The notes below the pieces were generated by a model. It searched no databases. It was given only the letters and a program-made list of their open reading frames with translations, and was not told the DNA's origin. From the NCBI RefSeq assembly GCF_900115685.1, contig NZ_FOXJ01000002.1, positions 558,001-622,000 on the forward strand: DNA of 64,000 nt. The letters run 5' to 3'. Source of the DNA: Variovorax sp. 770b2 (lineage in GTDB: Bacteria; Pseudomonadota; Gammaproteobacteria; Burkholderiales; Burkholderiaceae_C). Positions 17,235 to 26,558 of the stretch are shown here, piece after piece; position 1 is the first letter of the stretch; each line of letters begins with the position of its first letter. A program made the translations under genes and the position numbers.

Positions 17235-20200
17235 TCAGGGCAGTTGGGTCCAGGTCTGGTTCGTGCCGCCGTTGCAGGTCCAGGTGATCAGCGCCGTGTC
17301 CTGCGCCGTCGAGCTGTTCGGCACGTCAAGGCACGAACCCGAGGCGCGGTTCTTGAGGGCGCCACCCACCTGGGTCCATTGCGTGGTGTCGCCGGCCGAG
17401 CAGGCCAGCTGCACCACCGCCGCGTTCGTCGTCGCGGTGCCGCTCTGCGCCAGGCACAGGCCGCTGTGCTCGGCCTTGAACTGCACGTAGCCGCCGGTGA
17501 GGCTCGTCACCGTGAACCTCTCGTTGTTCGCATTGCCGCACGGCCACTGCACCGCCGTCGCGCCGCTCGCGGTCGACACGGCCTTGATGTTCACGCACAG
17601 GTTGCTCAGGTTCGAGCGGATGCGGGTGATCGTGGGCGTCGGGTCGGTGTCCTGCGACCGCACGTACTCGCGAATCGCCACCACGTCGGCCGCCGGCAGG
17701 CTGCTGGCGTTGCCGTGGCCGCCGGCGAGCACGTCCTGCAGCGTGGCCGCCTGGCCGTTGTGGAAGAACGCCGCAGTGTTCCAGGTGCCCACGAGCGTCG
17801 GCGTGTCGAAGCCCACGCCCGCCAGCGGCTGGTTCATGCCCTTGCCCGACGACAGCTGGATGGTGCCCACGTCGTGCCGCTGTCCGTCGCGGAAGGTGGC
17901 GCCGGTGTGGCAGGTCACGCACTGCGCCGAGGCGAACAGCGCCTGGCCCCGCGCCGCATCGACGCTCAGGCTGCCGTCGGCGTTGCGCGCCGGGCTGCGC
18001 ATGTACTTGTTCAGCGAGGTGAGGTAGGCCGCCAGGTCGTCCAGCTGCGCGTTCTTGCCGGCCTTGGGTGCGCCCAGCGGGTCCTGCGTGGCCGTGAAGT
18101 CCGCGTTGGTGAGGAAGCCGACGCCGCCGAACTCGTTGCGGATGTCGTTCTCGAAGTCCTGCACCTCGTCGAAGTTGGCCGTCCAGTGCAGCTTGCCGTG
18201 GCCCAGGCCGCGCTTGCCCATGAGGCTGATGGTGCGGCGCAGGCCCTCGCCGCGCTGGGTGAAGTCCCACACCATGCCGTCGTCGCCGGCATCCGCGTGG
18301 CAGCTCGCGCAGGAGATGTAGTTGTCCTTGCTCATGCGCCGGTCCGACGCGTTGTAGAACACCTGCTTGCCGCGCAGCGCCGCGTCCGCCATCGGCTCCT
18401 GCGCGACCGTCGAGACGTTCTGCAGGAAGATCGGCGCCGCCGTCTCCGAGGCCAGCACCGAGGCCACGTCGTGCACCGACACCGAGCGCGCCAGGAAGTT
18501 GTTGACGAACAACCGCTTCCTCGCCGCGTCCAGGTACAGGCCGTGCGGCGCGCTGCTGGCGTTGATCTCGCCCCGCACCGAGCGGCTGTACGGATCGACG
18601 ATGGCCACGCGGTTGCCTTCCATCTGCGCGACGAAGAGGTAGTCGCCCGACGGCGAGAACAGCGCGGCGCGTGCCGGTGCGCGGTCGTCGAAGTCGATCT
18701 GCTCGGCGAACACTTCCGCGGCCGTCTGCAGGTTGACCTGCGAGAGGATGGAGCGCACCGTCTGGTCGTGCACCAGGTTGTTGCCGTCCCTGAACTTGCC
18801 GCGCACGATGTTGTCCTTCTTCGAAGGCAGCACCGCCCGCGTGCCGTCCGGCGAGATGATGACCTGGCTCAGGTAGTTGGCCACGCCGCGCGCACGGCTC
18901 TCGGTGTCCACCGTGGTGGTGTCCACCGGCAGCGCAATGGTGGTCATGGCGCTCATGCTCTGCAGGTTCACCTTGTGCAGCTGGCCGCCTGTCATTTTCG
19001 ACTTGAAGCGGGTGACATAAGCCACCTGTGCGTCGGAGTTGACGGCGATGCCGCGCAGGTTGCCTTCCAGCGCGACCGCGCCGGTGGTGGCGCCGTTGCT
19101 CGGGTCGAAGCTCATGAGCACCGACTTGCTCTCCAGCGTCAGGAGGCCCTTTGCGCCATCGGGCGTGAAGGCCACGCCGTAGGGGCCGCTGCCGTAGGCC
19201 AGCGGCACGGTGGCCGAGGTGCTGCCGTCGGCCGCGTTGAGCGCCACGAGTTTGTCCTCGCCCTGCACCGTGACCCAGATGCGGCCATCGGGGCCCACGG
19301 CCAGCGTCTTCGGCTCGTCGCCCACGCGCACTTCCCAGCGCTTGGCCAGCGTGTCGGAGTTGATGGCGGCGACCGTGCCGCTGTCGGGGTTCACCGAGTA
19401 CACCGAGTTCGCATCGCCCGCGATGTTGGTGGTGTGCGTGGGCGCCCGCGCCGTGGTCGGAACGATCACGGTGAGGTTGTAGGTGTAGAAGGTCTCGCGG
19501 CCGCTTGCGTCCTTCACCGTCAGCGTCACCGTGAAGTGGCCGGGGCGGTTGTAGGTGTAGGTGTAGTTCGGCTGGTTGGCGTACGCCGTCTGCGTGCCGT
19601 CGCCGAAGTTCCAGCGGAACTGCGCGCCGCCGCTGCCCAGCGTGCCGGGATTGAACACCAGCTGGCCGTTCACGAGCTTGGGCCCGCCGCCGATGCCGGG
19701 GTCGCCGATGATGGCCTGCCCGCGCAGCGTGTTCACCTCGGTGTCGGTGAGCACGCGGCCGTAGACGCGCACCTCCGCGAGCGTGCCCTTGAAGAGCGCC
19801 GCGTTGCCCTGGATCTGGCCCAGCACGTTGAACTTGTTCGTGAGGCCCTTGGTGCCCGTGAGGCCCGCGGAGGTGGTCTTCACGCCGTCGACGTACACCG
19901 CCTGCGCGCCCGAGGCCGCATCGCGCGTGAGCACCACGTGGTGCCAGTTGCCGTCGTTCACCGCCGCGGTGGAGGTGGTTCCGCCGTCGTTGCCGACCGA
20001 CAGCTTGATGCGCCCGCTGGTGTCCAGCCAGCCCCAGAACACGTCGTCCGCGCCACCCGACTGGTCGCGCCCGAAGATGCCGGGTGCGGTCCACGAGTTC
20101 GCGCCGCCCGCCTGCGTGGTCTTCATGTAGAAGCTCAGCGACGCGGTGCCGCCGAGCACGGTGGCCACGCTGTCGTTCTTCAGCGGCACGCCGGCAGTGC

Positions 20201-21944
20201 GGTTCGCGAAGTTCATGCCGATGCTCTCGAACGCGTCGCCCGACACCGGCGTGCCGTTGTTGCTGCCGATCTGGTCGGAGAGATTGCCCGCCAGCGTCCA
20301 GTAGTGCATCAGGTTGATGTCGGTCGCGTTGCCGGTGTTGAAGGTCGAGCGGTAGTCCGCGCCGATGGCGTTGCCCGCATAGTCCTTCACGCCGTTGGCC
20401 GGCAGGAACACTTCATAGCTCGTGCCCGGCAGCAGCGGCTGTGCGGGGTGGAAGTTGACGATGCCCAGCTGCACGCTGTAGGTGCCGGCCAGCGTGTTGC
20501 CGCCCACCGGGCGCACGATGAAGGTGTTGGAATTCACGCTCTCGGGCCGGATGTTGTCCGTCATGCCGAGGCCAATGCGCGAGGTCAGCGCCTGCTGTTT
20601 CGCGCCATTGACGGGCGAGACCTGCTTGACTTCAGGCTTGGTGATGTCCGGGTCCACTGCATGCACGACGAAGCCGCTGCCCGAGCCGTGGTCGTTGCCC
20701 ACGAAGACCAGGTTGCCGAACATCGCGACCTGGCCGTTGTCCGAGTGCGTGAAGTTCGGGTCGTCTTCGCGCAGGATGCTGCCGCGGCCCACCTCGACGT
20801 GGTTCAGCGGATTGCTCACGTCCACCTTGTGGATGCGGGTTTGCGCGCCCTGGATCACGTAGTTGTCCTGCGTGGCGCAATACAGCTGCTCGTCGATGAC
20901 GAGGCGATTGTCTTCTGCCACGAAGCGCGAGCGGTCGGACAGGTCGTAGCTGTACATCTTGGCGCCGCTGTTGCGCGTGGAGACGTGCAGGTTCCGGCCG
21001 TCGAAGCAGGTCGCGTAATAGAACGGCGTGGTGCCCACGATGGAATCGAGCACCTTGGGGTTGAGCGGATCGGAGATGTCCAGGCTGGCGAAACCGCCGT
21101 TGCTTTCCATCGCGGTCAGCACCATGTGGTTGCCCATCGTGAAGATCGGGCCGATGCGGAAGCCGCCGAGCTCACCGGTGGGCACCGGGTTGGGTTTGCC
21201 GGCGCCGCGGTTCGCGACCACGGCGTTCGCGGGGTCGCTGGCATCGACGATGAAGATGCCGCGGCCCGCCGACGCCACGTACAGGTAGGGCGCTTGCCAC
21301 CAGAGCTGCCAGGCGACGTTCTCGTAGTCGCCGCCGCTGACGCCGGGCAGCGCCAGCTTCTTGACCTGCTTGATGTCGTTGACGTCGGTGAAGTCCCAGA
21401 ACTCCACGCCGTTGATGCTGGGCAGCACCACGTAGGTCTTGCCGCCGATCTTGGCGGTGCCGAAGGAGTGCGTCTCGCGGAACTCCTTGGTGCGCGCCTC
21501 GGGCTCGTAGATCTTCTTCACGAGCTGGATCTGGCGCGGGTTCGACACGTCGTACAGCAAGAAGCCGCCCGGGCCGAGGCCGCTGTCCGGCGCGAAGGAG
21601 GTGAGGAAGTAGCCGTTGACCATGATGCCCGCGTTCATCCCGTAGTCCTTGCGGCCCGGGTAGGTGGCGGGTACCTCGCGCGATTCGTAGGCACTGCTGT
21701 GCGCCGGATCGAGCGGGTGCGCGGGGCTCGTGATCATCGACACCGGCTTGAACAATTCAGCCGAGGTGTAGGTGAGGTTGCCCAGGCCCGGCCCCTGCAG
21801 CGGGAGCGGGTCGGCGACGGCGGCGGAGACCGCCGTCGCCATGTTGCTGAGGGTCGTCATCGGACTGACCCCGGTGATTGCCGCGTGCGTCAGCAGTGTG
21901 ACGAACGGCACCATCAATGCCATCACGTAATACCGGATCTTCAT
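17235..21944 (-). CDS. Exported multidomain di-heme cytochrome c with LamG, PKD, beta-propeller and ricin-type lectin domains
   Basis: A 1569-residue protein; ATG 21944 has GGAGG at good spacing. Approximate order: signal peptide (1-25); LVIVD-like repeats (75-440, e.g. KVLDSIVGTTPFYYATCFDGR); Ig-like Big_5 domain (440-540); LamG/concanavalin-type domain (545-750, WHHVVLTRD); PKD domain (755-845, RWNFGDGTQ); YVTN-type propeller (855-1190); two c-type heme motifs C1212-ASCH1216 and C1342-VTCH1346; and the MauG/peroxidase-like block DTPTLVGTWNTAAFFHNGQ. A ricin-B type lectin domain (about 1440-1569) ends the protein. It is probably periplasmic or secreted, joining carbohydrate binding to electron transfer. 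The reaction is unknown. Confidence 0.85.
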   Translation of the reverse strand: MKIRYYVMALMVPFVTLLTHAAITGVSPMTTLSNMATAVSAAVADPLPLQGPGLGNLTYTSAELFKPVSMITSPAHPLDPAHSSAYESREVPATYPGRKDYGMNAGIMVNGYFLTSFAPDSGLGPGGFLLYDVSNPRQIQLVKKIYEPEARTKEFRETHSFGTAKIGGKTYVVLPSINGVEFWDFTDVNDIKQVKKLALPGVSGGDYENVAWQLWWQAPYLYVASAGRGIFIVDASDPANAVVANRGAGKPNPVPTGELGGFRIGPIFTMGNHMVLTAMESNGGFASLDISDPLNPKVLDSIVGTTPFYYATCFDGRNLHVSTRNSGAKMYSYDLSDRSRFVAEDNRLVIDEQLYCATQDNYVIQGAQTRIHKVDVSNPLNHVEVGRGSILREDDPNFTHSDNGQVAMFGNLVFVGNDHGSGSGFVVHAVDPDITKPEVKQVSPVNGAKQQALTSRIGLGMTDNIRPESVNSNTFIVRPVGGNTLAGTYSVQLGIVNFHPAQPLLPGTSYEVFLPANGVKDYAGNAIGADYRSTFNTGNATDINLMHYWTLAGNLSDQIGSNNGTPVSGDAFESIGMNFANRTAGVPLKNDSVATVLGGTASLSFYMKTTQAGGANSWTAPGIFGRDQSGGADDVFWGWLDTSGRIKLSVGNDGGTTSTAAVNDGNWHHVVLTRDAASGAQAVYVDGVKTTSAGLTGTKGLTNKFNVLGQIQGNAALFKGTLAEVRVYGRVLTDTEVNTLRGQAIIGDPGIGGGPKLVNGQLVFNPGTLGSGGAQFRWNFGDGTQTAYANQPNYTYTYNRPGHFTVTLTVKDASGRETFYTYNLTVIVPTTARAPTHTTNIAGDANSVYSVNPDSGTVAAINSDTLAKRWEVRVGDEPKTLAVGPDGRIWVTVQGEDKLVALNAADGSTSATVPLAYGSGPYGVAFTPDGAKGLLTLESKSVLMSFDPSNGATTGAVALEGNLRGIAVNSDAQVAYVTRFKSKMTGGQLHKVNLQSMSAMTTIALPVDTTTVDTESRARGVANYLSQVIISPDGTRAVLPSKKDNIVRGKFRDGNNLVHDQTVRSILSQVNLQTAAEVFAEQIDFDDRAPARAALFSPSGDYLFVAQMEGNRVAIVDPYSRSVRGEINASSAPHGLYLDAARKRLFVNNFLARSVSVHDVASVLASETAAPIFLQNVSTVAQEPMADAALRGKQVFYNASDRRMSKDNYISCASCHADAGDDGMVWDFTQRGEGLRRTISLMGKRGLGHGKLHWTANFDEVQDFENDIRNEFGGVGFLTNADFTATQDPLGAPKAGKNAQLDDLAAYLTSLNKYMRSPARNADGSLSVDAARGQALFASAQCVTCHTGATFRDGQRHDVGTIQLSSGKGMNQPLAGVGFDTPTLVGTWNTAAFFHNGQAATLQDVLAGGHGNASSLPAADVVAIREYVRSQDTDPTPTITRIRSNLSNLCVNIKAVSTASGATAVQWPCGNANNERFTVTSLTGGYVQFKAEHSGLCLAQSGTATTNAAVVQLACSAGDTTQWTQVGGALKNRASGSCLDVPNSSTAQDTALITWTCNGGTNQTWTQLP

Positions 21945-22037
21945 CGTTGCCTCCAAGTTGTTAGAAGTTCGCAGGGGGACCCACTGACTCGTTTCTTCTC
22001 TGGCTCGACTTGCAAAGTGCGCGCGCAGGACGCACCC

Positions 22038-22064
22038 CGGCAGGCGACGGGTGATCGCCTGCCG
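22038..22064. terminator. Strong hairpin downstream of the aldolase gene
   Basis: A perfect 10-bp stem, CGGCAGGCGA with TCGCCTGCCG, around a 7-base loop, lies 28 bp past the end of the minus-strand sugar operon (stop at 22092). There is no clear T-run on either side. It may be a factor-dependent end, or an mRNA-protecting hairpin. Confidence 0.4.
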
Positions 22065-22091
22065 TGAAACCCTCTCCCTTTGACAGCAGCG

Positions 22092-22952
22092 TTACTTGCC
22101 TGGCTTCGCGCCGCCCGATTCGTAGATGTCCCAGGCCGCCTCGGCGCTGGCGCCGCGGTGGATCATGGCCATCAGCGCACTGACCACCGCCGACGGATTC
22201 CCATGCTGGTAGACGTTGCGCCCGTACACCATGCCGACCGCGCCCTGGTCCAGCAGCGCGCGCGAGCGCGCGAACACCTGCTGCAGGTCTTCGCGCCCGC
22301 CGCCGCGCACGAGCACGGGGCAGCGCGCGGCCTGCACCACGCGGTGGAAATCCTTCGGGTCGCTGGTCGGGTCGGCCTTGACGATGTCGGCCCCCATCTC
22401 GCGCGCGAGGCGCACCAGCGTCACGATCTTCTCGGCATCGCCATCGACCATGTAGCGGCTGCCGGGCGTGGGCGACTGCATCACCAGCGGCTCGATCATC
22501 AGCGGCATGCCGTAGCGGTCGCAGTCGGCGCGCACGCGCGCGATGTTCTGCACGCACTGGCGGAACAGGTCGGGTTCGTCCGGCAGCATGAACAGGTTGA
22601 CGACGACGCAGGCCGCGTCGCGCTGCACGGCCGGCAGCACCGGGTCGTGCTCGTTCTGCAGCTGCGCCCACATCACGCGGTGCAGCGTGGCGTTGTAGGG
22701 GTTGCCCATGTCGATGCGCATCACCAGTGCCGGCTTGTCGCGGCCCGGGCGGTCCTGCAGCAGGTCGGACTGGCCGTAGTTCAGTTGCAGCGCATCGGGC
22801 GCGGCCGCCACGAGCTTGTCGATGACCTGGGGCATGTCCTCCAGGCCGTCGAGGAACGAGGGCTCGTTGCACACGCCGTGATCCAGGGCGATGTCCAGGC
22901 AGCGGCCGTTGGTGAGCAGGCGGTTCAGCCGTGCTGTCTTGTCTTTCGACAT
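22092..22952 (-). CDS. Class I (DhnA/LsrF-type) aldolase
   Basis: A 286-residue TIM-barrel Schiff-base aldolase of the DeoC/FbaB/LsrF superfamily. Key blocks are CLDIALDHGV near the N-terminus, the Lys-bearing strand ADIVKADPTSDP and the phosphate-site glycines VLVRGGGRED. Family members cleave or condense ketose phosphates such as fructose-1,6-bisphosphate or 2-oxo sugar phosphates. It is the last gene of the minus-strand sugar operon, after the aldo/keto reductase (41-bp gap). In context it is predicted to split a ketose phosphate made by the kinase and FAD dehydrogenase encoded on the plus arm; the exact substrate is inferred. Confidence 0.85.
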   Translation of the reverse strand: MSKDKTARLNRLLTNGRCLDIALDHGVCNEPSFLDGLEDMPQVIDKLVAAAPDALQLNYGQSDLLQDRPGRDKPALVMRIDMGNPYNATLHRVMWAQLQNEHDPVLPAVQRDAACVVVNLFMLPDEPDLFRQCVQNIARVRADCDRYGMPLMIEPLVMQSPTPGSRYMVDGDAEKIVTLVRLAREMGADIVKADPTSDPKDFHRVVQAARCPVLVRGGGREDLQQVFARSRALLDQGAVGMVYGRNVYQHGNPSAVVSALMAMIHRGASAEAAWDIYESGGAKPGK

Positions 22953-22993
22953 GGGAAAGAACTCCTTGTTGGGGTCGGAAATGAAGAGGGGGA

Positions 22994-24010
22994 TCAGGCG
23001 AGCGCGGAGAGGTGGCGCTTCGCCGCGGCGTCGATCAGCCGCAGGGCTTCGTCGCCCAGCGCGACCGCACCGGCACCGGCGTTCTCGATAGCCTGCTGGC
23101 GCACGCGCGCGCCGCAGAGCGCGACGGCCACGGTGCCGCGCGCGACGGTCCACGCGATCATCATCTGGCCGAACGAGCAGCCGAGCTTTGCGCGCACCGG
23201 CTCGAGCGCTTCGAAGAAGGCCTTGAGCGCCGCGCGGTTGGCGGCGCCGAAGCGCGGGTTGCTCGCGCGCTGGTCGTCGCCCTTGAACTCGCGCTCGGGG
23301 TCGATGGGGCCGGCGAGCAGGCCCAGCGCCAGCGACGAGTAGCCGAGCACCGCGACGTCGTGCTCGCTGCACAAGGGCGCGAGCGTGGCCTCGATCTCGC
23401 GGTCGATCAGGCTGTAGCGCTCCTGCGCCGCATCGACCGGGCCGTAGCGCAGGTATTCGGCGAGCGTCTCGGGGCTCACGTTGCTCACGCCGATGGCGCG
23501 GATCTTTCCCTGCTTCTTCAAGTCGAGCAGCGCGTCCATGGTCTCGGCCACGGGCGTGGTGCTGTCCTGCCAGTGCGTGATGTAGAGGTCGATGTAGTCG
23601 GTCTGCAGGCGCGCGAGGCTCTCTTCGCATTCGTGGAAGATCGAGTCGCGGCCCAGGTACCGGTACACCGGGTGGCCGTCTTCTTCGAAGAAGTGCGTGC
23701 CTTGTTGTGTGTGCCAGACCAGCCCGCATTTGGTGGCGATCACGGCTTCGTGCCGGCGCCCCTTGAGCGCGGTGCCGACGATGCTTTCGGAGCGGCCCAG
23801 GCCATAGGCCGGCGCGGTGTCGATCAGGTTCACGCCCGCATCCAGCGAGGCCTGGATGGCGATGACGGCGGCGGCGTTGTCCCCGCCGCCCCACATCCAG
23901 CCGCCCATGGCCCAGGTGCCCAGGCCGATGGCCGAGCATTCGATGCTCGACGGGCCCAGCGTTGTCTTCTTCATCTCGCTCTTCATTTCGCTCTTCATCT
24001 CGCTCGTCAT
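22994..24010 (-). CDS. Aldo/keto reductase
   Basis: An NADPH-dependent AKR-fold oxidoreductase, up to 338 residues, with SAIGLGTWAMGGW, the catalytic Asp/Tyr region DTAPAYGLGRSE, Lys in VIATKCGL and the His-containing strand LYITHWQD. Four in-frame ATGs (24010, 23998, 23986, 23974) are spaced by a 12-nt repeat encoding MKSE units. The family-like N-terminus MKKTTLGPSSIE starts at 23974, which is the likely ancestral start. The outermost ATG overlaps the permease stop (ATGA). It probably reduces or oxidises an aldehyde in the sugar pathway. Confidence 0.88.
   Translation of the reverse strand: MTSEMKSEMKSEMKKTTLGPSSIECSAIGLGTWAMGGWMWGGGDNAAAVIAIQASLDAGVNLIDTAPAYGLGRSESIVGTALKGRRHEAVIATKCGLVWHTQQGTHFFEEDGHPVYRYLGRDSIFHECEESLARLQTDYIDLYITHWQDSTTPVAETMDALLDLKKQGKIRAIGVSNVSPETLAEYLRYGPVDAAQERYSLIDREIEATLAPLCSEHDVAVLGYSSLALGLLAGPIDPEREFKGDDQRASNPRFGAANRAALKAFFEALEPVRAKLGCSFGQMMIAWTVARGTVAVALCGARVRQQAIENAGAGAVALGDEALRLIDAAAKRHLSALA
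23974..24010 (-). repeat. 12-nt tandem repeat generating four start codons
   Basis: Three near-identical 12-nt units (ATGAAGAGCGAG type) place ATG codons at 24010, 23998, 23986 and 23974, all in frame. Changes in copy number would add or remove four residues and alter spacing from the permease stop, without a frameshift. Confidence 0.7.
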
Positions 24011-25050
24011 CTGGTCTTCTTTCTCGTGTTCATGATGTGGTCGATGGTCACGGCCGCGAGCAGGATCAGGCCCTTGATCACGTCCTGCCAGTAAGGCGAT
24101 ACGTCCAGCAGGATCAGCGAGCTGGTCACCACCGACAGCAGCGCCAGGCCGAGCACCGCGCCCAGCACCGTGCCCGAGCCGCCCTTGAGGCTGGCGCCGC
24201 CGATCACCGCGGCGGCGATCACGTTCAGTTCCATGCCCATGCCGAAGGTCGGCGTGGCGGCGCCGAAGCGCGCGGTGTAGATCACGCCGGCAAGGCCTGC
24301 GGACGCGGAGCACAGCACCGTGACCCAGAACTTCACGCGGCCCACGCGAATGCCCGAATACAGCGCCGCCTTCTCGTTGCTGCCCGTGTAGAACACGCGG
24401 CGCAAGAGGGTCGAGCGGCGCAGCACGAAGTCGCTCACCACCACGATCGCCAAGAAGATCAGGATGACCGCCGGCACGCCGAAGAGGGTGCCCTGCCCGA
24501 TGAACTTGAACTCCGCCGGCAGCGAGAACAGCGACTGCGGCGTGCCCTGCGTGAGCGCGAGACACAAGCCCCGCACGATCACCATGAACGCCAGCGAGGC
24601 GATGAAGTGATTGAGGCCGATGCGCGTGACGCAGCCGCCGATCATGGCGCCGATGAGCCCGCACATGCCGATGGCCACCAGGCTCGCGAGCCACGGGTCC
24701 ACGCCCATCAAGAAGAGCTTGCCCGTCACCACCATCGCAAAGCAGACCACCGAGCCCACCGAGAGATCGATGCCGCCGACGATCAGGAGGATCGTCATGC
24801 CCACCACCACGATGCCTTCGATGGAGAAGGACAACAGCATCGCGCGCACGTTGTCCCAGGTGAGGAAGTAGGGCGATGCGAAGCTCATCGCGATGCACAG
24901 CACCGCGATGATCAGCAGCAGCCCTGCTTCGCGCATGCTCGTGAGTTTGTTGGCGGGCTTCACGGGGTCGCCTCCTGACGGTCCGGAATGCCCGGAATTC
25001 CCAGAATTTCGAGGGGGAAGGCCCGCATCGAGTTGTGCCGGGTAGTTCAT
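24007..25050 (-). CDS. Sugar ABC transporter permease (RbsC-like)
   Basis: A 347-residue inner-membrane permease of the ribose/xylose/AI-2 class (BPD_transp_2). After a Gly/Ser-rich 35-residue extension come about 8-10 hydrophobic helices. Characteristic blocks are LLIVGGIDLSVGSVV, TRIGLNHFIASLAFM and AAVIGGASLKGGSGTV. It overlaps the ATPase gene by 4 bp upstream and the AKR gene by 4 bp downstream. It is the only permease gene here, so it should work as a homodimer. Confidence 0.93.
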   Translation of the reverse strand: MNYPAQLDAGLPPRNSGNSGHSGPSGGDPVKPANKLTSMREAGLLLIIAVLCIAMSFASPYFLTWDNVRAMLLSFSIEGIVVVGMTILLIVGGIDLSVGSVVCFAMVVTGKLFLMGVDPWLASLVAIGMCGLIGAMIGGCVTRIGLNHFIASLAFMVIVRGLCLALTQGTPQSLFSLPAEFKFIGQGTLFGVPAVILIFLAIVVVSDFVLRRSTLLRRVFYTGSNEKAALYSGIRVGRVKFWVTVLCSASAGLAGVIYTARFGAATPTFGMGMELNVIAAAVIGGASLKGGSGTVLGAVLGLALLSVVTSSLILLDVSPYWQDVIKGLILLAAVTIDHIMNTRKKTR

Positions 25051-26558
25051 GCTGTTTCCTGTTCGCAGAGTCCGGAAGCCAGCCGCAGCAGGGCCTCTTC
25101 CGTCATTTCTTCAGATTCCAGTTCGCCCGCGAGCCGGCCGTCGCGGATGACCAGTGCGCGGTCGCACAGGCCGATGATTTCGGGCAGCTCCGAGGAGATC
25201 ACGATCACGCCCACGCCTTGGTTCGCGAGTTCGCGCAGGATGTGGTGGATCTCCGACTTCGCGCCCACGTCGACGCCGCGCGTGGGCTCGTCCATCAGCA
25301 GCACCGACGGGTTGGTGGCCAGCAGCTTGGCGATGGCCACCTTCTGCTGGTTGCCGCCCGAGAGGCTGGAGACCTCGATGGCGACGCCGTCGGACTTCAG
25401 GTTGAGCTTGGCGCCGAGCGTCTTGGCGAGCTTGTGCTCGGCCGAGCGCTGCAAGAGGCCCCAGGCCGAGCTCACGCGGCCGAGCGCCATCGACGACACG
25501 TTCTGTGCGATCGGCAGGTCCAGGAACACGCCGGCGGCCTTGCGGTCTTCGCTCAGGTACGCGATGCCTTCGCGCAGCGCGTCGCTGTACTTGCGGATGG
25601 TCAACGCCTTGCCACTCAAACGCACTGTGCCGCGCTTCGCAATGCGCAGGCCGCAGATGGTTTCCGCGAGCTCGCTGCGGCCGGCACCCATGAGGCCCGC
25701 GATGCCGAGGATCTCGCCGCGCTTGAGCGTGAAGGAGACGCCATGCACGCGCTCGCCGTCGGCGATGTCGTTCACTTCGAGCACGGGCCCGGAGGATTGG
25801 GCAACAGCCTGCTTGGGCGGGTAGTAGTTGCCCAGGTCGCGCCCGACCATGCGGCGCACCAGCTCATCGGGCGTGAGCCCGGCCAGTGGTCCGCAATGCA
25901 CGTTGCGCCCGTCGCGCAGCACGGTGACGCGGTCGCCGTGCGTGAAGATCTCGGCCATGCGATGGCTGATGTAGATGATGCCGATGCCCTGCGCCTTCAG
26001 GTCGTGCAGCACGCGGAACAGCGCCGCGGACTCGTTGTCGGTCAGCGCGGCCGTGGGCTCGTCCAGGATCAGCACCTTGCAGTCGAGCGTGAGCGCCTTG
26101 GCGATCTCCACCAGCTGCTGGCTGGAGATGCTGAGGTCGCCAACCGGCGTGGCGGGATCGATGTCCTGCCCCAGCCGGCGCAGCACCTTGGCCGCCCGCT
26201 CGTTGAAGCTGGCGTAGTTCATCCACGTCTGTTTGCCGGCGTTGATCTCCGGCATGAAGATGTTTTCGGCCACCGTGGCGTCGGCGCACAGCGCGATCTC
26301 CTGGTGCACCAGGCCGATGCCCAGGCGCATCGCATGCGCCGGGCCGTCGATCACGACCTTCTGGCCGTTCAGCAGGATCTCGCCCTCGTCGGGGCGGTGG
26401 ATGCCGTCGATGATGTTCATCAACGTCGACTTCCCCGCGCCGTTCTCGCCGCACAGGGCGTGGATCTCGCCCGCGTGCAGCGAGAAGTCCACGCCCGAGA
26501 GCGCGCGCGAAGCGCCGAAGCGCTTGCTGATGCCGCGCAGTTCGAGCAAGGCGCTCAC
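25047..26558 (-). CDS. Sugar ABC transporter ATPase, two-domain (RbsA-like)
   Basis: A 503-residue protein with two fused ABC domains, as usual for CUT2 transporters. Domain 1 has Walker A GENGAGKST and Walker B LILDEPTAALT. Domain 2 has the degenerate GLMGAGRSEL, signature LSGGNQQKVAIAK and LLMDEPTRGVDVGA. The GTG start at 26558 (VSALLELRGISKRFG) overlaps the TGA of the binding-protein gene, which supports it over longer frames. Confidence 0.93.
   Translation of the reverse strand: MSALLELRGISKRFGASRALSGVDFSLHAGEIHALCGENGAGKSTLMNIIDGIHRPDEGEILLNGQKVVIDGPAHAMRLGIGLVHQEIALCADATVAENIFMPEINAGKQTWMNYASFNERAAKVLRRLGQDIDPATPVGDLSISSQQLVEIAKALTLDCKVLILDEPTAALTDNESAALFRVLHDLKAQGIGIIYISHRMAEIFTHGDRVTVLRDGRNVHCGPLAGLTPDELVRRMVGRDLGNYYPPKQAVAQSSGPVLEVNDIADGERVHGVSFTLKRGEILGIAGLMGAGRSELAETICGLRIAKRGTVRLSGKALTIRKYSDALREGIAYLSEDRKAAGVFLDLPIAQNVSSMALGRVSSAWGLLQRSAEHKLAKTLGAKLNLKSDGVAIEVSSLSGGNQQKVAIAKLLATNPSVLLMDEPTRGVDVGAKSEIHHILRELANQGVGVIVISSELPEIIGLCDRALVIRDGRLAGELESEEMTEEALLRLASGLCEQETA

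Noticed and set aside
17121..22067. A very long open frame (over 1600 codons) on the plus strand opposite the lectin-cytochrome gene
   Set aside because: It is Arg/His/Val/Ala-rich with no recognisable domain and mirrors the minus-strand gene, whose translation has clear domains, CxxCH motifs, a signal peptide, a ribosome binding site and a terminator. Such antisense frames are common in high-GC DNA.
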